Below are positions 1 to 9,699 of a stretch of 64,000 bases of DNA, one piece after another (position 1 is the first letter of the stretch; each line of letters opens with the position of its first letter). The notes beneath the pieces are model-generated. The model searched no databases, was not told the DNA's origin, and saw only the letters and a program-made list of their open reading frames with translations. The translations under genes and the position numbers were made by a program. Location of the stretch: contig NZ_JAIVLH010000011.1 in NCBI RefSeq assembly GCF_020524345.1, positions 124,001 to 188,000 on the forward strand. The letters run 5' to 3'. Origin of the DNA: Metabacillus niabensis. Lineage in GTDB: Bacteria > Bacillota > Bacilli > Bacillales > Bacillaceae.

Positions 1-257
1 GTTTCTTCTTCAAGCTTATGTTCTGCTGCCTGTAATGCAGTTTCGTTAGAACGGACGAACCCTCCCGGTAATGCCCACTTCCCCGCCTCCATATTTGGAT
101 TACCCTCATGGTCTGATTCACTGCGTTTAATAAGCATGATTTTAAGTTTTTTTAAAGGAGGCTTGTGATCTCCATTATGTTCAGAAGTAATGGTAAATAC
201 AGCAATATCACTCGTATATCCATCCGGTGTTATAAATCCAGTCGATTTTCTACTCAC
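1..257 (-). CDS. NUDIX hydrolase, N-terminal part (runs off window)
   Basis: The minus-strand frame is open to the window edge and reads a NUDIX-type N-terminus. A strand-rich stretch leads to ALPGGFV and then EEET, the start of the NUDIX box (Gx5Ex7REUxEExGU), which is cut off at position 1. Family members hydrolyse nucleoside diphosphates linked to another moiety, often ADP-ribose; some (NrtR-type) carry a C-terminal winged helix and act as regulators, which cannot be judged here. The chosen start is a GTG at 257; two more in-frame GTG codons at 266 and 269 are possible and the Shine-Dalgarno sequence is weak. A 10-bp palindrome lies just upstream. Confidence 0.75.
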   Translation of the reverse strand, partial: MSRKSTGFITPDGYTSDIAVFTITSEHNGDHKPPLKKLKIMLIKRSESDHEGNPNMEAGKWALPGGFVRSNETALQAAEHKLEEE

Positions 258-272
258 TCCAAGCACCACCGA

Positions 273-295
273 TTAATTAACATTTTGTTAATTAA
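273..295. promoter_or_regulatory. Perfect inverted repeat upstream of the NUDIX gene
   Basis: TTAATTAACA, a 3-nt spacer and TGTTAATTAA form a perfect 10-bp inverted repeat 4-16 bp upstream of the possible NUDIX starts. It is AT-rich and has no T-run, so an operator is more likely than a terminator. The binding protein is unknown. Confidence 0.45.
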
Positions 296-568
296 AATAT
301 AATCTCTTTCCTTAATAGAGTCAAGAAAATTTTGGAAAATATATCACTATAGATTTTATTCTCATAAATCTTTCAACTTTCGCTATTAATCTATCAATTG
401 ACCTCAATGATCTATTTTTTCATAAAATTCTAAAAAACAATTTTTACCTTCCATTCACAATCAACATTATTCGTGTTAAACTAACTTCTATGTATGATTA
501 TACGTATTAATGTATCAACGCAATGAAGGACTTCTAAGACTTCAACATAGAATCGGAGGCACACAAAA
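296..568. other. AT-rich divergent intergenic region before sstT
   Basis: This stretch separates the divergent NUDIX gene and sstT and holds no convincing ORF. TTGACC at 398-403 with an AT-rich -10 region around 421-426 is a weak candidate sstT promoter. A clear ribosome binding site (CGGAGGC near 553-559) precedes the sstT start. Nothing else was recognised. Confidence 0.4.
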
Positions 569-1816
569 ATGAAGAGTTTATTTCACAAATGGAACCAACT
601 CAGCTTGGTAACTCGTATTATTGTGGGGATTATCATCGGTGTTATTCTTGCTTTAACTGTCCCTGATGGAGCAAAATGGGTTACGATATTTGGTTCTTTA
701 TTTGTAGGTGCATTAAAATCTGTTGCACCTGTATTGGTTTTATTTTTGGTCATGCATGCCATCTCTAAGCATAAGAGCGGCCAGCAAACAAACATGAAAT
801 CTATTATTATCCTATATATAATTAGTACATTTCTTGCAGGTCTTGTCGCTGTTGTGGCAAGCTTTATCTTCCCTGTAACCCTAACACTTAAGACAGGGGC
901 CGAAGGATTTGAACCACCTAGCGGCATAACCGAGGTACTTCAGACATTGCTCTTTAACATTGTCGACAATCCTGTTAATGCTCTCATAAATTCTAACTAT
1001 ATCGGTATTCTTGCATGGGCTGTCTTACTTGGCATCGCATTAAAGCATGCACCTGACTCAACTAAAAATATGCTTGCTAGCTTTTCAGATGCCATTTCTC
1101 AACTTGTAAAGTGGATCATAAATTTAGCTCCGCTTGGTATTATGGGACTTGTGTTTGAAGCCCTTGTAACTAATGGGTTGTCAGCACTGCTTGATTACGG
1201 AAAATTATTGTTAGTTTTACTAGGCTGTATGTTCTTTATCGCTCTTGTTGTAAACCCAATTATCGTGTTTATCAACATTCGCCAAAATCCATATCCGCTT
1301 GTATTTAGATGTTTAAAAGAAAGTGGAATCACAGCGTTCTTTACACGTAGTTCAGCAGCAAACATTCCTGTTAATATGAGTCTATGTGAAAAACTTGATT
1401 TAGATAAAGATACGTATTCTGTCTCCATTCCATTAGGCGCAACAATTAATATGGCTGGAGCAGCTGTAACAATTTCTGTTTTAACTCTTGCTGCTGTAAA
1501 CACTCTAGGTATTGAAGTTGATATGGGAACGGCACTCATCCTTAGCGTTTTATCAGCGATTTCTGCCTGTGGTGCTTCAGGTGTAGCCGGTGGTTCACTT
1601 TTACTCATTCCATTAGCATCCAGCTTATTCGGAATCTCAAACGATGTGGCCATGCAAGTCGTAGCAGTAGGATTCATTATTGGTGTTTTACAAGACTCTT
1701 GCGAAACAGCTCTTAACTCCTCCTCCGACGTCCTTTACACAGCAACTGCAGAATACGCAAAAAAGCGTAAAGAAGGCAAAAGGTACGGAGGGACAGGTTC
1801 ATTGTCCCATAAATAA
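569..1816 (+). CDS. sstT: Na+/serine-threonine symporter SstT
   Basis: A 415-residue polytopic membrane protein of the dicarboxylate/amino acid:cation symporter family. It imports serine and threonine with sodium. The N-terminal part ([20 protein letters not shown] at about residues 42-61) closely matches remembered E. coli SstT. The later [12 protein letters not shown] (about 259) and [11 protein letters not shown] (about 289) correspond to the helical-hairpin and NMDGT-like substrate/Na+ regions. The start is an ATG with a GGAGG site about 9 bp upstream. It is a single-gene unit that ends at a strong terminator. Length is typical for the family. Confidence 0.93.
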   Translation: MKSLFHKWNQLSLVTRIIVGIIIGVILALTVPDGAKWVTIFGSLFVGALKSVAPVLVLFLVMHAISKHKSGQQTNMKSIIILYIISTFLAGLVAVVASFIFPVTLTLKTGAEGFEPPSGITEVLQTLLFNIVDNPVNALINSNYIGILAWAVLLGIALKHAPDSTKNMLASFSDAISQLVKWIINLAPLGIMGLVFEALVTNGLSALLDYGKLLLVLLGCMFFIALVVNPIIVFINIRQNPYPLVFRCLKESGITAFFTRSSAANIPVNMSLCEKLDLDKDTYSVSIPLGATINMAGAAVTISVLTLAAVNTLGIEVDMGTALILSVLSAISACGASGVAGGSLLLIPLASSLFGISNDVAMQVVAVGFIIGVLQDSCETALNSSSDVLYTATAEYAKKRKEGKRYGGTGSLSHK

Positions 1817-1851
1817 AAAGCTTAGATTTGTTCTCATAAAAACTTAGAAAA

Positions 1852-1886
1852 AAAACCCCTTCACATACAAATGGTGAAGGGGTTTT
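1852..1886. terminator. Bidirectional intrinsic terminator after sstT
   Basis: A 13-bp perfect stem (AAAACCCCTTCAC and its complement) surrounds a 9-nt loop, with A-tract and T-tract on either side. It sits 35 bp after sstT and 70 bp after the convergent small membrane gene, so it can serve both. Confidence 0.88.
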
Positions 1887-1956
1887 CCTCTCTTATTAAA
1901 CAACACGGTTTATTCAATGTTGATAAACCGCTACAGTTTTTATATAATCCTATATC

Positions 1957-2274
1957 TTAAATATATTCAATTTTACATAATTGCGAAGACCATAAGATCG
2001 TAATAAAAAGGAGAAACAACAGATACAACAAGCTAACCACCCGAAATAGTCCTTTCTTTGTTTGAAAAGGTGGTCGGATCACCATTATTAGGATTGCAGG
2101 AGAGAACAATGTAAGCAGGAAATCTTCCACCCTAATAAAAACCATACAAACAGCAGTAACTATAAAAATAAAAAATATGGCTATATAAGCTGTACTATTA
2201 CTTCCAGTACTTTCTTCTTCTGTTTCATTCAACAGCTGATCTACCTTTAATTTTTTAAATAACACTTTTTTCAC
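1957..2274 (-). CDS. Hypothetical small membrane protein
   Basis: A 105-residue frame of unknown family. The N-terminus (about 1-28) is charged, and is followed by three hydrophobic segments at about 29-48, 50-66 and 80-98, giving a small integral membrane protein. The GTG start at 2274 has no recognisable Shine-Dalgarno sequence, so translation start and even expression are uncertain. It lies downstream of the DUF3231-like gene on the same strand with an 84-bp gap that contains an imperfect hairpin. No function can be proposed. Confidence 0.45.
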   Translation of the reverse strand: MKKVLFKKLKVDQLLNETEEESTGSNSTAYIAIFFIFIVTAVCMVFIRVEDFLLTLFSPAILIMVIRPPFQTKKGLFRVVSLLYLLFLLFITILWSSQLCKIEYI

Positions 2275-2358
2275 TTCAAGAAGATTCTAAGGAGAACTAA
2301 GACTTATCACCAATCTAATGGTGAAAGCCAGTTCTTCTAATACTATATCACCTATAAG

Positions 2359-2886
2359 CTAAGCTTTATAAAAAGGTGGAATTCGAAGCCATTCCCGCTG
2401 ATCCAAATACTGTTTGACAACTAAACCGGCTACTGTTTTCCTATAGATGATTTTTGAGAAAATTAATCCAACATCGGCACGAATTGACTCCGAAAGTCCT
2501 CTAGCTGCATAATTGATCCCTTGGGAAAGATTAAAGGACATTAAATTTGCCAATTCTTCATCGTTTAATTTTGCCCCCTCCGGTATACTTTGAAAATCTC
2601 CTAGTGGTTTTTCTGGAGTTGAATTTGGTAATGGGACGTTTTCCTTTTTTAAGAATTCAATAAGTTCATCTCTTATCGGGATATGTAATGTTTCCCTTGT
2701 ATCCTTCAAGATTCTTTTCAACTCTGGATCTTGAGCTAGATTAATCCCGAGCTCTTCATTACGTAATGTTGTTTCAGTACCTAAAAGAAAAAACCACAGG
2801 TTTGATACTTCCATTACAGTCAATGGTCTTTTTTCTCCGTCCATAAAAGGTGCAAATGCATCATGAATCACTTCAAAAAATCTCAT
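2359..2886 (-). CDS. DUF3231-like helical protein
   Basis: A 175-residue, mostly helical soluble protein. It resembles the Bacillus DUF3231 family (ferritin-like bundles of unknown function, often with two copies of the unit); if so this is a single-unit member. The LTVMEVSNLWFFLLGTE region near the N-terminus and the C-terminal YLDQREWLRIPPFYK are the parts that look family-like. The ATG start has GGTGG 11 bp upstream. It lies 72 bp downstream of the GMC oxidoreductase gene on the same strand and may be co-transcribed. Family assignment is from memory. Confidence 0.55.
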   Translation of the reverse strand: MRFFEVIHDAFAPFMDGEKRPLTVMEVSNLWFFLLGTETTLRNEELGINLAQDPELKRILKDTRETLHIPIRDELIEFLKKENVPLPNSTPEKPLGDFQSIPEGAKLNDEELANLMSFNLSQGINYAARGLSESIRADVGLIFSKIIYRKTVAGLVVKQYLDQREWLRIPPFYKA

Positions 2887-2958
2887 ATATTAAATTCCCA
2901 CCAATCCTTGGATATAATTTGTTATGGTGGTATTTTTTCCATTTTATTAGGAAAAATG

Positions 2959-4662
2959 CTAATAAAAATAACTTTCCATTAGTTTTTCAGCAGTACGTAC
3001 AGCTAACGCTTGTGTAGTAAGAGTCGGGTTTGCTCCACCCAAACCATTGAAGTGGACACTATTATCAGCAATATATAGCCGCTTTACTTGCAATGATTCA
3101 CAATTCTCATCAACAACAAAACCTATTCTCATCGTGCCCTCTATATGAATCATCATGCCAGGCGGCCAATTTGACCATATAATTCTTTTTGCTCCTGCTT
3201 TACGTAAAAGGTCCGCAGCTAATTTCATCAACTCACTGCGTTTTTTAACTGACTGGAAAGTTGGAGAATATTTCACGATTGGAACAGGCCCATTTTCATC
3301 ACTAATCTGAGGATTTACAGTCACTCCGTTCCACCGATCGACATCATCATCTGTTGATACTAAGATACTTAAGGATCTACGATAGGCGTCCATCCATTCA
3401 CTTAACTCATACCCATAGGGACTTCCCTTCACATCCCATGGATCACCAGGTTCAGGAGAATGTAAGAAGGAATATCCAGATTCACTGATTCCATAAAAAG
3501 AAGCTGTTAAACCAGGACTCATCCCCACTGACTGTAATGCACCCAAACCTGGATAATCCAGCCTTGCTCCACATGTATTTCCCACAAACGGATTAATTTC
3601 TGTATTTCCAATGATTGAGAGTAAATCTTTCCCATCAAAAATTCCAGTTACCCAGTCCATATAATGATTGACTAACCCTCTCCCTACCCATGGATTTTCC
3701 GGTAATCCTGAATTCATCCAAAGGCGCGGACTTTCAATACTTCCGGAAGCCATCACAATGACTTTTGCTCTTACTACTTCCTCTTCCCCTGTCCATGTAT
3801 TCCTTATTTTTACCCCATTGGCCCTAAGCCCTGTGGCTCCATCTTTTTCAGTAAGGATTTTAACAGCAAATGCATTAGGACGTATCCTAACATTTCCTGT
3901 TTTCAAAGCTAAAGGGACATAACTTACATTTGTTGAACGTTTTGCGACTTTATCTACAGATGGTCCATTTGAACATCCATTGATACAATGTCCAGCAAGT
4001 GTACATCCCTCCATCCAAGATAGTTGTTCATTTGAAATAGTAGGATTATTGATCTTTTCATTGGGAAGTAAAATGGCGTTAGGCTGCGGTCTATAACCTG
4101 GACCTGTCACATCAAGTGTAGGGATCATGAGCAATCCGAGCTTTTTGGCTCCATAATAAAATAATTCCTCCTTAGCAGTTACAGGAGCGAAATTAACCGG
4201 TAATGTAGCTTCTACATTTTCATAGTAAGGAATAAGTTCTCGATAAGATAGAGGCCATTTATCATCAATTGCAATTGGATAGGCACGGGGACAATTGGCT
4301 GTATAGACTTGGGTGGTTCCTCCAACCCCAGCACATTGCCAAATCATTCCCTTCTGGCTACTCGTCCGAAACCACTGGGCCCGTCTGCGGTCAGCCGGCC
4401 CCCAACGATATCTCCCAGTAACCAAATCATTCATGTTCATTTCATTTTGATCTATTAATTGTTTATATAAAGCGACATCCAAATCTGCTGGTGTAGAGCT
4501 ATATATATCTCCAGGTGCACCATTTGGATTTGGCCACCTTTTATTCCCGTACCATGGTCCCGCTTCCAGGACTAGTACGTTCAATCCTTTTTCTCCCAAT
4601 TCCTTTGCAACAACAGCTCCACCTCCGCCTGCTCCAATGATAATCACATCCTGATAGTCCAT
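2959..4662 (-). CDS. GMC family FAD-dependent oxidoreductase
   Basis: A 567-residue flavoprotein of the glucose-methanol-choline family, closest in style to the large subunit of membrane gluconate/sorbitol dehydrogenases. The N-terminal Rossmann motif GAGGGGAVVAKEL (about 10-22) and the ribose-binding LEAG (about 32) bind FAD. A central CTLAGHCINGCSNGP holds three closely spaced cysteines. The C-terminal half has MMIHIEGTMRIG and the substrate-domain end GLGGANPTLTTQALAVR. GMC enzymes oxidise alcohols or sugars; the substrate here is unknown. There is no signal peptide. The ATG overlaps the stop of the preceding gene by one base (TAATG), so the two are translationally coupled and probably form a complex. 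Confidence 0.85.
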   Translation of the reverse strand: MDYQDVIIIGAGGGGAVVAKELGEKGLNVLVLEAGPWYGNKRWPNPNGAPGDIYSSTPADLDVALYKQLIDQNEMNMNDLVTGRYRWGPADRRRAQWFRTSSQKGMIWQCAGVGGTTQVYTANCPRAYPIAIDDKWPLSYRELIPYYENVEATLPVNFAPVTAKEELFYYGAKKLGLLMIPTLDVTGPGYRPQPNAILLPNEKINNPTISNEQLSWMEGCTLAGHCINGCSNGPSVDKVAKRSTNVSYVPLALKTGNVRIRPNAFAVKILTEKDGATGLRANGVKIRNTWTGEEEVVRAKVIVMASGSIESPRLWMNSGLPENPWVGRGLVNHYMDWVTGIFDGKDLLSIIGNTEINPFVGNTCGARLDYPGLGALQSVGMSPGLTASFYGISESGYSFLHSPEPGDPWDVKGSPYGYELSEWMDAYRRSLSILVSTDDDVDRWNGVTVNPQISDENGPVPIVKYSPTFQSVKKRSELMKLAADLLRKAGAKRIIWSNWPPGMMIHIEGTMRIGFVVDENCESLQVKRLYIADNSVHFNGLGGANPTLTTQALAVRTAEKLMESYFY

Positions 4663-5315
4663 TATTTTTTCTCCTTTTCATGTGTGATATAGGCTAAGAA
4701 CCCCCGAAAGTCACGGTATGCATAAGTTGGACCTGGATATTTGGCCTGAATCCATCCTGGCGGAAAATATTCTACCCTTCTCTGATTTGGAGGACATTGA
4801 CTGGTTGTTCCGTACCCGATCCATTCTGAATAGAAGCCAAACATTGTCAGTTGATTTAATACAGCGGTCATTTGCCGGACGAGATCAGGATTATTCTTAT
4901 AAGGAGGTTTTACATAGTCAATATTTATTTCAAGTTTGTCAATGAGAGTAAGCGCCCTTAAGCGGTCTAAGGGTGATAACTTAGAAAACAATCCGCCATG
5001 AGGAAATCTTCTAAAATTTAGAGGGGATACATTTTGACAGGTTACAATCAAGCGAGCTGCTCCAAGATCCAACAGTTCAGCTGTAGACAAAGCCATTGAT
5101 TGCACATTAATTTTCAATTTTACAGGATAAGATATTGAATGATTCAATATCCATATCACATATCTATAGACCTTGAATTCCAATGCCCCCGGAAGAAAAA
5201 CAACTCCAAATGGATCTGCCAAGCATGGAGTTGGTGGAATAATAGCATGCACTAGAGCCTGGAAGGTGGATTTAATATAACAATTAACCCTTCTCTCACT
5301 TCCTGTAATCTCCAT
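4662..5315 (-). CDS. Unknown partner protein of GMC oxidoreductase
   Basis: A 217-residue protein of no recognised family. It is coupled by a TAATG overlap to the GMC oxidoreductase. The position is that of the small (subunit-3 type) protein of gluconate 2-dehydrogenase complexes, but no Tat signal and no clear family motif are visible. The C-terminal part has an aromatic/proline-rich stretch (YFPPGWIQAKYPGPTYAYRD) that could contact the large subunit. It is the first gene of the presumed operon (5315 to 2359). The start is an ATG preceded by a GGGGTGG ribosome site. Confidence 0.55.
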   Translation of the reverse strand: MEITGSERRVNCYIKSTFQALVHAIIPPTPCLADPFGVVFLPGALEFKVYRYVIWILNHSISYPVKLKINVQSMALSTAELLDLGAARLIVTCQNVSPLNFRRFPHGGLFSKLSPLDRLRALTLIDKLEINIDYVKPPYKNNPDLVRQMTAVLNQLTMFGFYSEWIGYGTTSQCPPNQRRVEYFPPGWIQAKYPGPTYAYRDFRGFLAYITHEKEKK

Positions 5316-5511
5316 TTTCCACCCCTTTTCAAAAATTCCTTCCCATCTTAGATATTATTTATGATTTTGTTTTCTATGTCAGGAAGTTTTAAAGTACAAC
5401 AGGTACTTTGACCCACAATATAGATAACGCTTTCAATAACGCTATCCATATTTTACTAAAATAGTATTATTTATAATTAAAATTCCTAACATTTTATAAA
5501 TATTCAGTTTT

Positions 5512-5541
5512 TTGACAAAATAAACGGATAAAATATATTAT
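5512..5541 (+). promoter_or_regulatory. Sigma-A type promoter of dtpT
   Basis: TTGACA at 5512-5517 and TATTAT at 5536-5541 are separated by 18 bp. An AAAGGAGG ribosome site at 5553-5560 and the ATG at 5568 follow directly. Confidence 0.7.
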
Positions 5542-5567
5542 ATTAATAGAATAAAGGAGGTTGTAAG

Positions 5568-7061
5568 ATGTCAGACATAAATAAACAGAAAATTGTGGAA
5601 AGTGTTCCTCAAAAAGGATTTTTTGGACATCCTAAGGGATTATTCACTCTTTTCTTCACAGAGTTCTGGGAGCGTTTCTCGTATTATGGAATGAGAGCTA
5701 TACTCGTTTACTATATGTACTATGAAGTGTCAAAAGGCGGATTAGGTCTTGAAGAGAGCACCGCTTTAGCAATCATGTCTATTTATGGATCACTTGTTTA
5801 TATGTCGGGAATTATTGGCGGATGGCTCGCTGACCGGATATTCGGAACATCAAAAGCCATTTTTTATGGTGGAATCTTCATTATGCTAGGTCATATCTCC
5901 TTAGCAATACCTGGAAACTTATCTATGTTCTTTGTTTCTATGGTCCTCATAGTAATAGGAACAGGCTTACTAAAACCAAATGTTTCTAGTGTTGTTGGTG
6001 ATATTTACAGCGAGACTGATAATCGTCGTGATGCCGGTTTTAGTATCTTTTATATGGGGATTAACTTTGGTGGTTTCTTAGCTCCACTAATTGTTGGAGA
6101 AGTTGGAATGAAACATGACTTCCACTTAGGCTTCAGTATAGCGGCAATTGGTATGTTTTTCGGATTACTAGTGTTTGTTTTTACAAAGAAGAAAAACCTT
6201 GGGTTAGCTGGTACGGTTGTTCCAAACCCACTGTCACCAACTGAAAAGAAAAAAGTCTTTGCCACAATAGGAATAAGTGCTGTTATATTAGCAGCAATCA
6301 TTGCGATTACTATCTCAATGGGCATTCTTACTATTGATACATTTGTTGCTCTTATTGGTATTTTAGGAATTTTAATCCCAACAATTTATTTCATTGTTAT
6401 GTACCGCAGTCCAAAAACAACAGCAACCGAGCGTTCTAGAATTATCGCATATATTCCGCTGTTTATTGCGGCTGTTATGTTCTGGGCAATTCAGGAACAA
6501 GGATCCACAATCCTTGCTCATTATGCGGATAAACGTACAGATTTGGAGTTTTTAGGATTTACGATTTCTCCCGCTTGGTTTCAATCATTAAATCCATTAT
6601 TTATTATCATCTTAGCACCGGTTTTTGCTGGTCTTTGGATGAAACTTGGGGACCGTCAGCCAACAGTTCCTCAAAAATTCTCACTTGGATTATTGTTTGC
6701 CGGTTTATCCTTTATTGTCATTCTTGTGCCTGGTGCTTTAACTGGTGAAGGTGCATTAGTTAGCCCATTATGGCTTGTTCTAAGTTATTTCATTGTCGTA
6801 CTTGGTGAGCTATGCTTATCACCTGTAGGGCTCTCAGCTACGACGAAATTAGCGCCAAATGCCTTTTCAGCCCAAACGATGAGCTTGTGGTTCCTTTCAA
6901 GTGCAGCTGCCCAAGCGATTAATGCACAAATTGTAGGCTTCTATACGCCCGAAAAAGAGAACCTTTACTTTGGTACGATTGGAGGGGTAGCTATCGTTCT
7001 GGCGATCATTCTATTCCTGTTTTCACCGAAAATTCAGGTATTTATGAAGGGCGTTCGATAA
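5568..7061 (+). CDS. dtpT: Di-/tripeptide:H+ symporter (POT family)
   Basis: A 497-residue transporter of the proton-dependent oligopeptide (POT/PTR) family, with 12-14 membrane segments. The diagnostic ExxERFxYYG motif is seen as EFWERFSYYGMRA near residue 31, and GGWLADRIFG and GTGLLKPNVSSVVGD are conserved loops of helices 2-3 and 4-5. It takes up di- and tripeptides with protons across the cytoplasmic membrane. It is a monocistronic unit with its own promoter and a strong terminator. Length and motifs are typical for bacterial DtpT. Confidence 0.92.
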   Translation: MSDINKQKIVESVPQKGFFGHPKGLFTLFFTEFWERFSYYGMRAILVYYMYYEVSKGGLGLEESTALAIMSIYGSLVYMSGIIGGWLADRIFGTSKAIFYGGIFIMLGHISLAIPGNLSMFFVSMVLIVIGTGLLKPNVSSVVGDIYSETDNRRDAGFSIFYMGINFGGFLAPLIVGEVGMKHDFHLGFSIAAIGMFFGLLVFVFTKKKNLGLAGTVVPNPLSPTEKKKVFATIGISAVILAAIIAITISMGILTIDTFVALIGILGILIPTIYFIVMYRSPKTTATERSRIIAYIPLFIAAVMFWAIQEQGSTILAHYADKRTDLEFLGFTISPAWFQSLNPLFIIILAPVFAGLWMKLGDRQPTVPQKFSLGLLFAGLSFIVILVPGALTGEGALVSPLWLVLSYFIVVLGELCLSPVGLSATTKLAPNAFSAQTMSLWFLSSAAAQAINAQIVGFYTPEKENLYFGTIGGVAIVLAIILFLFSPKIQVFMKGVR

Positions 7062-7070
7062 GATTTTAAA

Positions 7071-7106
7071 ACAAAAGGTGCAGTTCTGATGAACTGCACC
7101 TTTTGT
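7071..7106. terminator. Bidirectional terminator between dtpT and the BCCT gene
   Basis: A perfect 16-bp inverted repeat (ACAAAAGGTGCAGTTC with a TGAT loop) lies 9 bp after dtpT and 11 bp after the convergent transporter. A/T tracts on both flanks suit termination in both directions. Confidence 0.9.
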
Positions 7107-7117
7107 TTATTCAGCAT

Positions 7118-8635
7118 TCAGGCTTGTTTTTTACGTGGTTTCGGTTTGTGATATAAACCGAGTTCTTTCTTTTCTTTCGTTAATGAGCGATACAGAGAAA
7201 TCATCATTAACACAATGATAATTGAAAATGGGAATGCAGCAGCAATTAATGAATTTTGCAGAGCTTGTAAACCACCGCTATATAAAAGAATTAATGCTAC
7301 AGTTGACTGTGCAACTCCCCATGTTAGTTTCACTGAATTTGGTGGTGTAAGTGAACCATAAGTTGTTTGCATTCCCAACACAAATGTTGCTGAGTCGGCA
7401 GATGTAATAAAAAATGTACAAACAAGTGTTATGGCTATAATGGACAGAAGTGTCGACCATGGCATTTCACTAAATATCGCAAATAAGACTTCCTCTGTAG
7501 CAAAACTTGTTAAATCGATATTCCCCGCATTTTGTACTTCAATCGCTGAAGTACCAAACACAGCAAACCAGATAAAGCTTACGAGTGCCGGCAGTAATAA
7601 AACACCAATAATAAATTCTCGAATGGTTCTACCTCTTGAAACACGGGCAATAAAGATTCCAACGAACGGCGACCATGAAATCCACCATGCCCAATAGAAA
7701 ATGGTCCACCCGTTAATCCAAGAACGATGTTCCTCATTAAGTGGAGCAATTCGGAAACTCATCTGTACAATATTTTGTATATATCCTCCTAATGTATCAG
7801 TGAACATATTTAAGATAAGGATTGTAGGACCAGCAATAAACATTAAAACAAATAAGGCAATTGCTAAGACCATGTTTGCGTTACTTAAATATTTGATTCC
7901 TTTCCCTAAACCAGTTGAAGCTGAGATCATAAAAAGGACTGTAACAATCACAACGATAATTAATTGTACCGTGAAATTAATTGGTACGTCCCATAATAAT
8001 GACAAACCTCCATTAATTTGCGCTGCACCAAACCCTAACGTTGTCGCAACCCCAACTACAGTGGCGAAGACTGCAAGAACGTCGATAACTGTTCCTAAAG
8101 GACCTTCCACTTTTTTCCCCAACACAGGTTTTAATGTAGCTGAAATAAGACCTGGCTCATCTTTACGGAATTGAAAGTAAGCTAACGAAAGGGCTACAAT
8201 TGCATAAATGGCCCAAGCATGAATTCCCCAGTGAAAGAAGGTATATCTCATCGCCTCTTTATGAGCAGCAGCTGTTCCACCCTCTGCTAACGGTGGATCC
8301 ATAAAGTGGGAAAGAGGTTCCGCAGCTCCCCAGAATACAAGACCAATCCCCATTCCGGCACTAAATAACATAGCAAACCAAGAGCCTTTTGAGAATTCGG
8401 GCTTTTCATCAGGCTTCCCCAGTTTAATGGCTCCAACTGGACTAAAAATAAGAAAAACACAAAATACAACAATGATTGTAACCAATATTAAATAATACCA
8501 ACCAAAAGCTGATGTCAGAAAGGCCTGCAGATTCCCAGTAGCTTCTTCAAAACTTTCTGGCGCTGAAACACCAAATATTACTGCTGCAAGAACAATTGCA
8601 ACAGTGATCCAAAACACGTTTGATACTTTTTTCAT
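7118..8635 (-). CDS. opuD: BCCT family glycine betaine-type transporter
   Basis: A 505-residue secondary transporter of the betaine/choline/carnitine family, with 12 predicted membrane helices. [18 protein letters not shown] (about 95-112) and the tryptophan-rich [21 protein letters not shown] (split over about 320-340) are the family signature and the betaine-binding aromatic region. The likely role is Na+-coupled uptake of glycine betaine or related compatible solutes. The frame is open upstream to 8743, but ATG at 8635 has AAAGGA 8 bp upstream and starts the first helix, so it is preferred. The exact substrate is inferred from the family. Confidence 0.87.
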   Translation of the reverse strand: MKKVSNVFWITVAIVLAAVIFGVSAPESFEEATGNLQAFLTSAFGWYYLILVTIIVVFCVFLIFSPVGAIKLGKPDEKPEFSKGSWFAMLFSAGMGIGLVFWGAAEPLSHFMDPPLAEGGTAAAHKEAMRYTFFHWGIHAWAIYAIVALSLAYFQFRKDEPGLISATLKPVLGKKVEGPLGTVIDVLAVFATVVGVATTLGFGAAQINGGLSLLWDVPINFTVQLIIVVIVTVLFMISASTGLGKGIKYLSNANMVLAIALFVLMFIAGPTILILNMFTDTLGGYIQNIVQMSFRIAPLNEEHRSWINGWTIFYWAWWISWSPFVGIFIARVSRGRTIREFIIGVLLLPALVSFIWFAVFGTSAIEVQNAGNIDLTSFATEEVLFAIFSEMPWSTLLSIIAITLVCTFFITSADSATFVLGMQTTYGSLTPPNSVKLTWGVAQSTVALILLYSGGLQALQNSLIAAAFPFSIIIVLMMISLYRSLTKEKKELGLYHKPKPRKKQA

Positions 8636-8913
8636 CGAATGTTCCTTTCTTTCATAATCTTTTTCTTTAGAAAACTTCGTTATTATTACTATTCCCTTAA
8701 TCACGACAACATTTCCATCAGGAGATGATTTCTTAATCACCACTGATTTCCAAGGTGTTAGACTATGTACTTAATAAAACGTTATAGATTACCGGATCAA
8801 AAAAATGTTGACAAAAAAGAATTACCTATACTACCTTAACATAAATTGATGCCTTTTTCCGCTCATAGGCATATTCTTTGTTTTTTTGTGTTCTCATCAT
8901 TCATCTCCATCAC

Positions 8914-8945
8914 AAAAAAGAGCCAATCCATAATGGATTAAACTC
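8914..8945 (-). terminator. Terminator of the YgjP-like metalloprotease gene
   Basis: Read on the minus strand, a GAG...AATCCA stem with two G-U pairs and one bulge closes a TTA loop and is followed by six T residues. It lies 10 bp beyond the stop of the metalloprotease gene. Confidence 0.65.
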
Positions 8946-8954
8946 CTTTAGCTT

Positions 8955-9662
8955 TTAAACGGTCATCTTCCAGTTTGTTAGTGACAACCAATTTTCTTTT
9001 TCCTTATAATCAGGCATTATTTTCCCAACCAGTCGCCAGAAGGAACGATCGTGGTTTAAGTGGACCATGTGACACATCTCATGAACAACTACATAGTCAA
9101 TAACATCCTGTGGCGCCATTGCCAATCTCCAATTAAATGTTAAATGAAGTTTTGAGTCACAGGTTCCCCAAGTTGTTTTACTGTCCGTAATACGAATAGA
9201 ACGAGGTTTTGGTTTGAAGTTACTTTTATAATAAGAAACACTTTTTTCTACTAATACCTTACACTGCTGATAGTAAAATCGTTTTAAAGCTTGTTTATAT
9301 TTATCATCATCAAGCTGCTTCACATAGACATATAGGTTTTCTCCTTCAAACACAACATGATCTTGGGTGATCTTTACATCATGTATGATGTTTATTGGAT
9401 AGGTTTCTCCTAAATAAAGAAAGCTCTCACCATTCTCATATACTTTTTTCTGAGGTCCCTTCATCCTCTCGCTCTTTTCTTTTACTTTTCGCTGAATGAG
9501 ATCCCAATTTTCCTCTAATGCCCAAAGTATTCTTTCATCAGGTGTCTTTTTCGGAGCCTGCACTTCAATTTTCCCAAAGCTATCAATGGAAATACCTATA
9601 GATTTCCGGTTTTTGTACTTTATTTCAACATGGATTGTTTCACCTAAGTATGTATGGATCAT
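8955..9662 (-). CDS. YgjP/M48-like zinc metallopeptidase
   Basis: A 235-residue soluble protein of the YgjP/DUF45 family of zinc-dependent metallopeptidases. The zinc motif HEMCHMVHLNH (HExxH) lies near residue 194 and is followed by FWRLVGKIMPDYKEKENWL, the family's C-terminal signature. The N-terminal half contains the conserved RKSIGISID strand. Members are cytoplasmic and poorly characterised; some sit beside restriction systems, but there is none here. The start ATG overlaps no other gene. It is a single-gene unit with its own terminator. Confidence 0.85.
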   Translation of the reverse strand: MIHTYLGETIHVEIKYKNRKSIGISIDSFGKIEVQAPKKTPDERILWALEENWDLIQRKVKEKSERMKGPQKKVYENGESFLYLGETYPINIIHDVKITQDHVVFEGENLYVYVKQLDDDKYKQALKRFYYQQCKVLVEKSVSYYKSNFKPKPRSIRITDSKTTWGTCDSKLHLTFNWRLAMAPQDVIDYVVVHEMCHMVHLNHDRSFWRLVGKIMPDYKEKENWLSLTNWKMTV

Positions 9663-9699
9663 GTCATCACCTGTATTAAAAATTAATTTTTTACAAATA

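Noticed and set aside
321-337. CodY-box-like AATTTT..AAAAT upstream of sstT
   Set aside because: The half-sites are one base too close and only about 10 of 15 positions fit, which is expected by chance in AT-rich sequence.
2295-2337. Hairpin AGAACT...AGTTCT with inner TCACC/GGTGA after the DUF3231-like gene
   Set aside because: Internal loops are large and no T-run follows, so it is not supported as a terminator.
8636-8743. N-terminal extension of the BCCT transporter by 36 residues
   Set aside because: No ribosome site precedes it, and ATG at 8635 has AAAGGA at good distance and starts the family-like N-terminus.
8826-8897. Minus-strand 23-codon ORF (MRTQKNKEYAYERKK...) with a GGAG site
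   Set aside because: It lies right behind the terminator of the metalloprotease gene with no visible promoter, and the peptide has no membrane helix or family motif. Chance is more likely.
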